Origin: Holothuria scabra
Taxonomy: Eukaryota > Echinodermata > Holothuroidea > Aspidochirotida > Holothuriidae
Direction of reading: 5' to 3'
Length of the DNA stretch: 64,000 bases
NCBI GenBank assembly: GCA_037179385.1
Contig: CM074179.1
Location: 31,935,903-31,999,902, forward strand
Within the stretch, counting starts at the first letter, position 1. The number at the start of each line of letters is the position of its first letter. The notes beneath the pieces were generated by a model. The model worked only from the letters and a program-made list of their open reading frames with translations, made no database searches and was not told where the DNA came from. Made by a program: the position numbers and the translations under genes. Below are positions 12,254 to 23,700 of this stretch, piece after piece.

Positions 12254-12689
12254 TAGAAAACATGCATGCAGACTGCACTGAGACACTTTTAGTTCCATAA
12301 AACACGTTTGGCAAATGCAACTGGGGAATCAGCTTAATTCCTGGTCATACTGCTTTCAAATGTCATTAAAATGACTAATAAATGAAGAGGAAGGCAAAAA
12401 TTCCTTATACTTTGCACTCTGGAGTGCTCTCCTCCTTCATAATCATGAACCATGCAGAAGCATATGCACACGAACAAGCTATCAAGTTTGGTGGATGTGT
12501 TATATATGTAAATTCGTAACTATAATGCTGTACTACGTATATCAAAACAGCGGGAAAAATTTTTGTTAATTTGCGAAAGATCCGATTTAATTCCCAAATT
12601 TGTTTAAAGAAGGAAGAGAGTTTTCAGACAAATTTTCAATTTCGTATGCCGAGTCTTAGTACGTACGAAATTGAGGCCCGCAGCCAGAA

Positions 12690-12850
12690 TAATCAACTTG
12701 GGGGGGGGGGGGGGGCACATCATAATATTGGAGTTTCGCTGGCCTGGGGGAGGAGTCTAAGGGTAGGGGGTGCCCCCTACGCTTTGAAATTTTTTTTGCC
12801 TATTTCAAGGACTCTAGATGCAAAATGGTGCTAAATTTTGCATTTTTCTT
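12690..12850 (-). mobile_element. Fragment of CAGTGGCG-family element with poly-G
   Basis: A run of about 14 G is followed by a segment whose right part (ACTCTAGATGCAAAATGGTG) is the reverse complement of blocks at 3590-3625 and 5335-5365. Ends not found. Confidence 0.4.
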
Positions 12851-14062
12851 TGATATATTTGTACTCCGAACTGGTCTCTTAACAAAACTTTGCCCCTTTA
12901 AGTTTACACTAAAAGTGAAAATGAAATAGAAAAATATGGATATTATAAAAACAAGCTGCCAACGAGGTTGTCCAAGCTAATTGGTGATGTCAAACTTAAC
13001 TTAAACAAATTATGAAAATTAATCTTACCTGTAGCTTTATCAAGTATTTTCTTGCTTAAAAGAGTTTGATTCTGGTTCTTTTTTTTTTCGGTTAGAAAAT
13101 TTCGTAACAACTTTAACTGGGTTGATCTGCATTTGTTTACTCCGTTCCCCGGACATATAAATTACTCCTAAATCAGAAATACGTTGATTTTACTTGTATT
13201 TAACTGCTTTCTTGTTTTTTGCGGTAAACGGTTATTCCAGACACTTTTTCCTAACGTTGTTCTTAAAGTCTCTTTTTGCACTGAAGTCTCTCTTTTTGCA
13301 CTCACTGTCTACAACGCCGGCCCAGAAACCAGGTAAAATGTAAATTACTCGCACATAAGAACTGATATGACAGCTGAATGATACAACGGTGCGAAATTAG
13401 GCTCGAAACAATGCTTAGCATGACCTCCTCGACCTTCAGGGAAGGGATTTCCATGGGCCATCGATGACTAATAATTGACAGTAATAGTTGTGCACGTCGT
13501 TCATACTCTCCTTACCCCCTGCAGCCGCCCCCCCCCCCCCCGTGGCTACCTGCTTGACGAAACTTCATGTGATACCCCAAATTTAACGAAGTTCTACTGA
13601 GTTTCAAATATCATATTTTTTATGAAGCGAAGAACCTTTGATAAGTTCCCTTGTTATTAGTGGTCCTTACAAAAAGTTCTTCAAAAACTTTTCAGTTTGC
13701 TTCAAAAAAAGGCTCCGAATTTTTAAATATTTGTTAAGAGGAAAGCCAAAACTTTCGACGCGCTGCGCGCACCTCAACTTAATTCAGCCAGCCTGCCAGT
13801 CACGCCCACTGAAACTCACCGCCTTTGTGGGGGGTTCAAAATGCTGGTCCCCTGTCAGGGACTCAGCTTGGTTCCCCTAGCAAATCCTGGGTTAGTGCTG
13901 TGGGCTCTCATGCGGAAGCTCATGGCTTCAATTAGCTAGCTCCCTCGGTTTGGGAAATCGTTTTTTGTGACAATTGAGCAGGATCAACTATACCTAGCTA
14001 GCTAGTAAAAAACAATTACAAAATAATGCAACCGTACATCCCGTTTGCGGGGAACTGCTTAA
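12851..14062. other. No gene seen
   Basis: Contains a C run at about 13531-13543 and GCTAGCTA short repeats near 13935 and 13998. No recognised coding or mobile feature. Confidence 0.4.
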
Positions 14063-14358
14063 AGGCCCAATTTTCTCATCCCAAACAGTACCAATTTTCC
14101 CAACCTTCTTAATTAAGCCCCTCCCACAATTGTCTGAAATTCACCCTCCTCCAGACACAATCATTGCTTCAGGGTGAACGTAGAAATCTCAATGTGTATA
14201 ATCAAAACACTAATCAGAACAGTTCGTGCTGTGTAATATAAGTTTTGGTACTCTGCATTGTTTAAATTAGCAGTCAATCAAAAAGCTGAGCCAGTTGAGA
14301 GTTTCTGTTACCCTTTACTAGAAGTGTAGTTTGGGGTCACAGTGAGAAGATTGTCCCT
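14063..14358 (+). mobile_element. TTAA-MITE copy 1
   Basis: Starts AGGCCCAATTTTCTCATCCC after TTAA and ends near a decayed GTTTGGGGT...GTCCCT. Full family described at 21817-22119. Lies directly upstream of the presumed TGFBRAP1 promoter. Confidence 0.7.
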
Positions 14359-14534
14359 CAGTTCTAATAGTATCCAACCAGAACCAGAACCAAATCCATT
14401 CATACGTCGTAAGGTCACTAGGGTACTCCGTACTTCCACACAGGCACAAACTTTCCTCTCCATCACACTGTCAATTACCAACGCCCCTTTAACGTTGTAA
14501 AGGAAGGTAATTTGGGGTATACGCTCGTTTGATG

Positions 14535-14540
14535 TATAAA
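14535..14540 (+). promoter_or_regulatory. TATA-like box upstream of TGFBRAP1 exon 1
   Basis: TATAAA sits 118 nt before the ATG, with a pyrimidine/CA start-like context (catcaccata) about 30 nt downstream. No cDNA evidence is available, and a leader exon further upstream is equally possible. Confidence 0.25.
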
Positions 14541-14597
14541 TGTCGGCTGCGCAGGGTAGACATCACCATATTGCAGTACCTCACCACATCATTATCA

Positions 14598-14636
14598 ATG
14601 GGAAGACAGAATATTTCATCTTTATTCCCTGCATGA
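14598..14636 (+). promoter_or_regulatory. Upstream ORF 1 in the likely TGFBRAP1 leader
   Basis: ATG followed by 11 codons and TGA, in the same frame as the main ORF but stopped before it. The start context is weak (T at -3, G at +4). It matters only if the transcript begins upstream of 14598. Confidence 0.4.
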
Positions 14637-14677
14637 AGCAAATTTCATCTACTCAGGATGAGTGTCAAAGCATTTGA
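14633..14677 (+). promoter_or_regulatory. Upstream ORF 2 overlapping the TGFBRAP1 start codon
   Basis: A 14-codon ORF whose TGA lies 20 nt past the main ATG, in a different frame. The start context is weak (T at -3). Its overlap with the main start would reduce initiation there if it is used. Confidence 0.4.
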
Positions 14678-14732
14678 ACTCGTACCGGCTGTTGAGAGGC
14701 TGAAGTTGTTGGGAGACAAAACAAAAACATCG
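14658..14732 (+). CDS. TGFBRAP1: TGFBRAP1 exon 1 (start codon)
   Basis: Encodes residues 1-25, beginning MSVKAFELVPAVERL, which matches the conserved start of TGFBRAP1 proteins. The ATG has A at -3, a reasonable context. The exon ends in phase 0 at a gtaaat donor. An upstream in-frame stop (TGA at 14634-14636) rules out a longer N-terminus within this exon. Confidence 0.92.
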
Positions 14733-17700
14733 GTAAATTAAACACATTGTTACTTGTTAGCAACACCCAAGAAGTCTTTCTTCCCATTAATGATTGTTTA
14801 TTTTATACAGGTACCCGTTAAACGAAAAGTTACACCTAGGCTAGGGTTCGAAGCGTTATACTTTTAATTAGTTAGGCCTGAGCCTACTGTAGCCTAGGCA
14901 AGATACTGCACAGTAGATTAAGGCCATGTCACACTAATCCGGGCAGGCTCTACGGGCTTGTTGCGGGCAAGAAATTTGTTGCATACAGGAAAGGTTCTGC
15001 GGGCAAGTCAAGATTTGGGTTGGTTTTACGTGGAACTTGCATATTTAACCTGTGATACTTCAGGGATTTTGTGTGTTCTACGTGTGAAATGTGTGCAACA
15101 AGCGGGAGAGTTCCGTGGTAGCTCAGGGACACTTACAGGTTCTGTGTGAGTAACCGGCGTGCCAGTTACATGTCAACTGCATGGGAGTTGCCTGCAATGT
15201 GCGAGGTTTACATGTGCCCATTGCGAGTATATTAGCATGGCAGACTTTTTCCCAGAATGCCAGCAATTTGCTCGCCGAAAGCCCTCGGATTACCAGCAGG
15301 GAGACAGTAACTTGCCGGAACGTGCCCTCAATTTCCTCGCTCCATACCCGGATAATTGACACTATGAAGTCAAGTTGTCTGTACCAACACCATTCCTTGC
15401 CCATAAACCGCACGTCCCATGCACGCATCTGACCTGTGCTCTGCACGTAATTGTCACAGCTTTGCGGCCAATCTACTTTCTTCAAGCGGGTTAACTGCTT
15501 GTGACTTGTGGTCGCTATGGGCCCCCTGCGGGTGTTCTGCTGGAACGTCTGCAGGCAAACTCACGCAATTTCCCCGGAGCAAGTTTTGAGCATGTTCAAA
15601 ACTTGGCTGTGGGCAACTCGGTCTTGCGTGTGCACCTGCGGGTTAGTACTGGCAAGATCCGGGCGAGATACTGTACTGTCAGGTCTGTGCTAAATGCAGG
15701 GACCTGCAAGCAGCAAAAAATGTCACCCGCAACTTGCACGCAGTGCTTGCCCGGAATAGCGTGACAGGGCCTTTATATTGTTTACTGTACAAGGTTAGTT
15801 ATAGACATTCAGTACCATATGCATATTACCTTCTGTACTTTAGCAACATTCCCCTTCTTCCCTAACGTTAAACCTCAAACAACTTTTCTAATCATGTCAG
15901 CTGTTTCAAAAAGTGCATGTGGTCAAGGGCATTCTCGGGCAAGACCCACTATACAGAAAGTACATTTGCCATACCACAAAGAATCTTCTTCTTCTTCTTC
16001 TTCAAAAAGGTGACACATCCAAAGGACATTCTTTCACCACGCATGCTTCAAGAGGCTAAAAAGGCTTAATATCCCCAGTAATATAAGTAACAGGGTCCTT
16101 ATGGACAGAGTCAACCATCATTACATTGAGGGGGAGACGATTCCAGTCCTTTATGGTTCGAGGCAGGAAGCTAAATTTATAAGAGTTAGTACTGGTATGT
16201 GGGAGACAGAAATGAAGGTCATGCATTAAACGGGTTCTACGAGTAGGCTGCTGGAGACAATCAACGGGTATTAGAGCCTGGCCAAACACACCTTGGGAAA
16301 AAAGGATCAATCTACTTTTCCTCTGCCTATCGGTTAAGGGCAGAAGGTTTAGTTCCTTAAGGAGACTGGTCATTGATCCTGGATCTCTAGAATAGTCAGA
16401 GGCAATGAATCTAGCTGACCTTTTTTGTATACTCTCAAGCTCTCACCAGGTAAACCTGGTAGGGGTCCCAAACAGTACTGGCGTACTCCAGCACAGGCCA
16501 AAGAATTCCTTTATAAGCCATTAACTTGACATCACCAGGGCAGGAAGATAGGTTTCTATACAAAATACCAAGAATCTTATTTCCCTTGTTACAGATATTT
16601 TGAATATGCTTATCCCAGTTCAGATCTTTAGTGATGGTAATTGCGAGATACTTAATACTATCTACCCTTGGGACCTCCTATCCCTATTCCTATCCTATCT
16701 AAAACATACCTAAAAAGTATGGGACTTTTTTTCCGAGCAAAAGTAATAACACTACACTTAGTGGGCTGAAATCTCATGCTCCACGTAGAAGCCCACAGCC
16801 CCAACTGCATGATATCATTCTGAAGTTAATGACAATCCTCATCGGACTCAATAATACGGTAACAGACACAATCATCTGCAAAAAGACGAACCTTGGAAGA
16901 AACACCATCGACAATATCATTGATATGAACTAAGAAGAGAATCAGTCCCAGGACAGACCCCTGGGGAACTCCAGACAGAACTTGCATCGGGGGAGACGGG
17001 GTTCCATTGACAACAACAGATTGTTTACGATCACAAAGAAAAACATCAACCCAATGAAGAATCTGATTTGAAACACCAAGTGTATACAGCTTGGTCTTAA
17101 GCAGTTCATGTAGAACAGTATCGAAGGCCTTTTCAAAGTCCAAGATAAACACATCAATTTGTATATGGGCATCCAGGGAGGAAGCCCAGTCCTCAATTCG
17201 ACACAAGTTGTGTTTCGTAACTATGAGACTTAGGAAAGGCGTGCTGGGTGGGAGAGAGTAAGTTATGTGTTTCAAAATGGTTTGAGGCAATAATATAACA
17301 ATTTACAGTAGACACATGTAAGAGAAACAGGCCTGTAATTACAAGGTAGGGAACTGTCACCTTTTTGAAAATAGGGCAAACATTTGCAGTCTTCCAATCC
17401 TCTGGAATGCATCCTTTTGTATGGGATTGCTGAAAGAGATGGCTTAGAACAGGTGCAAAATTGGTGGCAATCTCTCTCAGGACCCAAGGATGGATGCAAT
17501 CTGGTCCCATGGCCTTGTTGATTTTAAGACAAAAGCTTTTCAACGCCAAAGGTGGATATAGTTTATATCATTCATTCTCTTGCACGTGGGCCTGATGAGT
17601 GTACAGTATGAAACACTGCTTTAGTGAAGTTATTACAGAAGTGGTTATTGAGAGCACGAACTTTATCCAAGACAGTAACAGCTAGCTTATCATCAGTCTT

Positions 17701-20700
17701 AAGAGGGGGGAGATTATGCCTATCTTTCTTCTGACCATTAATTCATCTCCAGAAGGATTTGGCATCAGCTTTGATATTGCCGATCATTCCATTGATGTAC
17801 TTTTTATGGGAGGTGTGAACCTCTCAGGTCGAGGTGTTTGGAATTATAAGCCACACCAATTTTTGCAATTGTACAGTATGCCAACTGTTGTAATTTTCCC
17901 TGCAGCAGCCAGGTATGCTGTAGGCCAAATTTGTTGGAAATGTACGCCAACAAATTTGGCCTACATTTCCTTACGCCAAAGATCTTTCTGTGAAAGGCCC
18001 TACTTTCCAGTTTGAGGCTGGACAAATGCCAGGCAGCATTCCCCGTGGAGTCAAACCCAGTTAAGCCTACAGTAGGCCTAAGTTGTAGGCCTATTCACTG
18101 TAAAGCCTATTCTGAAGGTACACCAAGGTTTTTGTGATGGTTTGCTAGAATTTTCAGTGCACATACAATGCTTCATAGCAATCCTTAGTAGGGCTGTCAG
18201 CAATTAGCGATTAGTCCCCAGCCAAGTAATCGTTTAGTAAAATGTCACATGCGATTAATTGCATCTCACACCCAAGGGTCACTGACTTCATCAACATCAT
18301 TCTTAATGTTGGACTGATTATGCTATAATCTGTAATACCGATTACAGATTATTTGTTTAAACAGTGCCGATTACCGATCACCGATTATTAGAAAGAGGGA
18401 AGTCACATGTTTGTCACTTTATTACGTGCCCCTTGCTTTGTGCATATTGTCAGGCTTTGACCAATCCCCTGCCCGACAGTCCAGGACAAGTAAAAAATGA
18501 TTCGGACAAGTAAACTGCTAAATAGTGTAGCCAGCCAGGCAAGAAGCACAATATTCTTCTTCACATAGGAATTCAATGGGTAGCACTAGATAATTAGATA
18601 TGGACTCAGTGCATATTCATATGGACAAGTAGACTTTGGGAATCCCTAGCCCGATGGACAAGTAATAAAAAATGAATTTATTGAAGCCTGATATCATGTT
18701 ACCATAACCAGTTCAGGATGGAAAATATTGGGAATAGTTCTGTTCGTTTCACGAACGGGATATCATTTTTGTAGGCGAAATATTTTCACTTCAAAAGTGG
18801 AGATGCAAATCAACCCTTTAATACTGTACAATTGTTTGCAGTCAATGTCACATGCCCTTTGATTATTTATTTCTAAGACCAACATCATGCTCTGTCTAGT
18901 TTTCACCCCCCAATCATGTCAGAACATTGCATTATTTTAGTTGCGTTAATGTACTGCAGCTTCTCTCCCGCTTTAAGGAACCCCATATAAATCAATCAAG
19001 ATAATCTTAGCAGTTCTGGGCACACGTATAAAGTATCTTATGGTTCCTTTCCGATATAAATATCCCCGTATATTTTTAGCAGTTCTCGTCCAAAACTTCT
19101 GTCTTGTTTAAAAAGAATCTGCAACTGAAATGCACCTAAGTCCGATCCCTGAAAAATCCACGTACGCAGAGATTATGGCTAGGTGAATTTAGCAGGGACC
19201 AATTTAAATTTTGCAATGGATCTATGATGTCCCTGATGTCACTTGTTTGGCGGGTAAAATGGACACTCACGTAAGTCTAGTGCATGTGTGGGCCAAGAAG
19301 TTGACTGCAATAGACCACGTGCATTACTGTTTTCATTTGCAATGACGTCGTATGACAACATTGCTTAAGTCCTATCGTATATAACATTACAGAAGAAATG
19401 CTGGCCTTGGCCTTGAAGGGCATTTGTTTTGCGACGCTAAGCGACCACGAGTGTGGGGAAAGCCGTTGGCTTTATGAATTACAAATTCACGTTGGGTGGC
19501 AACCAACTCAACAATTTGGATCAAATTTGGTATTTTTTTGAAAGGCCAGTTCAGATGGGAAAACCGTAGATTGCTCTTGGATGAAAAACCCACCTTACTT
19601 TGACCCAGCCAGGAATCGAACTCCAGACCTCCTGGTTGCTAAGCTTCATTGCTTCAAATGCCACTGCCTTTATCCACTCGGCAATAGCACCGGTATGGTA
19701 AATGTATGCTGGGAATCACTTAATTTATGCAAGGTAATAACCACCGAACTTCACAAGATTCTATGCGCTAAGTGTACAAAATGTGCACAGATATGTATGC
19801 AAAGCTTGGGGATTTGAAAAACCGGCGAAACGCTGCAGCTAGATAGTCTGTACTATGTGCTTTGTGCAGAACAGTTTGTACAGCAACTTACGCGGTGCTT
19901 TCTGTGAGACAGCAAGGAATACACCTTGAATGCACTTCTAAATCGAATTTCAAGTAATACTACCGGGTTCTAATGGAAAACATCAAACAATCATTCCCAT
20001 GGCATGGTAAAATTTATACGTTTGGGATTATCAGTGCATCCCGTTTTGGCGGGAAGTTAAAGAATTGAGTATTTACGAGCATTTTAATGAAATTAAGCAG
20101 CAAGTTTCAAGTATATTTAGCCCCTTTTTCCAGTTTGCAAATAATCGGTGGCAGTGATCGGATCAATGGCAGAATTTTACCGATGCGGATTATTTACTAA
20201 TAACAGAATAATCAGCCTGATGTCAGTTACTTAACAGATGATCGGTCGAACACTAATCATTTTTCACAAGTTAAGCTGCATTGACAAAGCATACTGTAGG
20301 ATGTCTACAGTATGAACAAGAAGCTAAAAAATTGCGCAGAGCTACTGTACGATGTGCACCTTTTCTCCACCCAACCCTCGTTAGTTTACATGTGATCAGG
20401 TGCGGTGTCATGGGGGACGTTTTAATCCATGAACCCCAAACACGGAACCTGCTGTGATAGGCTGTACTTCAACTACAACAATACATTTGTAGTGAACATA
20501 ATTTACAATGAAATTTTCTTCACCCCAGCCCTAGATTTTTTTTGTTATTCAAACTATACCTGGCTCATTACCAAGCATACTGTAGCTGACGCTTCTTAAA
20601 ATACAATGAACTTTAAAGTTCGCTTATATACTGGAGATGGCATGAAGGGTGAACCTTAGTTATTTGTCTCACCTTCTCTGTGACAATGCCTCAGCTTAAA

Positions 20701-23700
20701 TGCTGTGGCATAAACCAAATCAAAGTTGAGTGATAATGCCTGATCTAAATAACTAAATCAATATCATGCTTTAAGAACAAGTATTTTAAGCATTGCATTA
20801 AAAAGTATTAAACTACAGTATTAGAACTTAAGCAACATTCATATAACATATGTTCACTGTTCTTCCCTGTTATTTACTTTGTTACAGAAAGTGATCTGCT
20901 TCACAAGCCTACCAAGGTTTCCTAGATCACTTCCTTTCGTAACTCTTTTATTACCTGCCATAATAACTTGTAAAATTTTGTACTTCATGATGGTTACAAA
21001 GAAACAAATAAACGAAACAAAACTAAAAGATTAATGAGATGTCTGGAACTTACAGCACAGTTTGTTGCTTACAGTATTCCCAGTATCCCCAGAGCTAGTG
21101 AGCCCAAACTGGAGAAAATGCCCTTTGCTGGCTCAACTTAAACGAAGTGGTTTCACTGACCCATAGAACTCCACCAAACTATTGAACCATTGTAGCAATC
21201 TATAAGAGATGTATTTAGTGTGTGGTGACAATCCCATTTCTTCTTTTCGGTTTTTTTTTTTTCAGACATCTTGCAGGATCCAAAAGTTACTGGCAGGTTG
21301 CAAATGACCAATGGGCTGTAGAGTGCCCACACCTGCTATAGATATTTGTAGACATACTGTATAAAAATTAGCATATGCATAGCATATAAGTGTTTGCTTT
21401 AATTGATTCATGAACCTTTTTGCTTTACGCATCTGCAGTAAATGATTAAGCAAAATTTCCACACTTATCAATTGTGACATGCACCTTTTCTCACTCAGAT
21501 GTGCATCATGTTCATCAGACTTATATGCAGCAGTCTGTCAAAATTGTCCAGATTTTTGTCAAAGCAACCTACTACAAGAGATGTGATGGGAGTGAATCAA
21601 GTTCTACAGGAAACCTGTTTAAAGTTTTTATAAATACAGGTTCAGTGACATGACAGAGAGGGGCATTATTGGTTCAATATACAAAAATGTTTGATGCCCC
21701 TAAAACAATTTTTGACCTACCTTAACCCAGAGGTGAAAAGGTACATCTTACAATTGATTACCACCTTTCAATGCATTAAAAAATTTCTTTAATATTTTTA
21801 ATCCTTTGAATATTAAAGGCCCAGTTCTCTCACCCCAAACAGTACCAATTTTCCCAACCTTTTGTTTAATACTTAAGCCGCTCCCACAATTGTCTGAAAT
21901 TCATCTTCATCCGGACACAGTCTCAGTGTATGGCTTCAAGGGGAGTTAAGAGAAACTCAATTTAGATAATCAAAACACTCACAGTACTGTTCATGCTGTG
22001 TAATATAAGCTTTGGTACTCTGCATTGTTTGAATTAGCTGTCAATCAAAGAACTGAGCCAATTGAGAATTTCGGTACCCGGGTTCCAAAATTGCAGTTTG
22101 GGGTGAGAGGTTTGGCCCTTTAAATTGAATCAATTGGTCCTGGGAGTAAAGTGTGCTCCCTTTTTTCTGTGTTTGACATTAATCTCAGTATCTGCTTCCA
22201 TTGCTACAGTAAGTAGCCTTTAATAGCCCCTGTCCACAATAACCAGGAATTTGGTCTTAACCCCAGTATTCTGGATTGAAAAATGGTTGGTGTGTTGGCC
22301 AACTTGACTGTGTGTATTTCATTTTGCGTTTTGTATTCATGAAGATTCCTCTTTCCTTGCAGATTGAATGCATAGAATGTAGCGGCAAGAATCTCTACAT
22401 TGGAACAAGTGATTGGTAAGCATAGGTCGTCCCATTGGAAAGTAATACTGTAATAATAATGGCGTACCTTTAGCTTTCATTAGAAACTGAGCAGACACAC
22501 ATTCTAGTTGAATCTTGAAGCCACTTAGAAGTGCATGCATTATAAAACCATGGTGGGAAGAATGTTGCCTCCAAGCAATAAACTGCACCAGATAAGGAGT
22601 ATTCTTTGGGCACATGTATATCTTAACCACTGCCATCCTCTATACAAATTTTTGTGCAGTTTGAGGGCAGCTTCTGTTGGAAAAAGCCCAGTGGTGCTAA
22701 AGTCGTTTATGAAGGCCAAATCCTTTCACCCAAGCAGTTTAAATCCTCCCATCCTTGCCCCTCTCACAACTGTCTAAAATTCATCAGCATCCAGACACAA
22801 TGTCAGTTTATTGGTTCAGGGTGAGTACACTCTACTTCATGTTGTGTAATGTGAGCTTCAGTACTCTGCATCTTTTAAACTAGCTGTCAATCAAAGAGCT
22901 GTGCCAATTGGGAATCATTTCTGTGGACTACAGGACCACATATATTGAAGACATAGACTCATAGATATACTTTATTAATAACCAAGAGGAAGGAGTAAGA
23001 GATGGGGCAAGATAATTATAAGAAAACATCTCTCAACCATATCTCAAAAAATATGTTATGTTGTGTCAGCTTCCCCAACTTTGTTAAATTTTCTTCCAAG
23101 TTTGGCATTCTTCTTCCAAATTTGGCACAGTTCAGTACATCCTCCTCCGTCAACATTTCTGTCAAGCTTTGACATCTTTGACCAACAGTCTGAGGCATGC
23201 AAGAAGTTACTTGGGTAAATGCATTACTCAGTATTGTAGCCCACTGGTCATGTATCCCAACCCAGTGGTCTTCTGCACAAGAGAGTTTAAAAGGTCTTTC
23301 AAGCAAACCTGTAGATACTGTTCTAATGCAACATGTAGAATTATTGACGAGTTGCACCAGTGGAAAAGTACTGTAGGGGAGTTAGGTGCATGAGGTTTAA
23401 AGACATGCCCTGGAACATGAATGTGTTACATTGTGTCACTATGGTTTCAGATGGGGTTCAAGTCCTTCCCTTTAGTTGCCTCTTACTACAGGCAGGAAAT
23501 ACTGTGGGCATATTTTACAACCTCCAACCCACAGGAGGTGGACAGTACAGTACTAATGAAAAAGAATCTGTTGAATTCTGGTTTCTATGTGTGAGCTGAA
23601 GTGCAACTCTACTTCTCTTATGAAGAGAAAGATGCTCACTTTGATGGGAAAACAGTTTGTCCTATATTCTACAAGAAAATTTGCCTGCTTCTCTGGGAAA

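Noticed and set aside
19600..19692. Functional tRNA gene on minus strand
   Set aside because: A and B boxes are readable but the acceptor stem does not pair and a SINE body follows.
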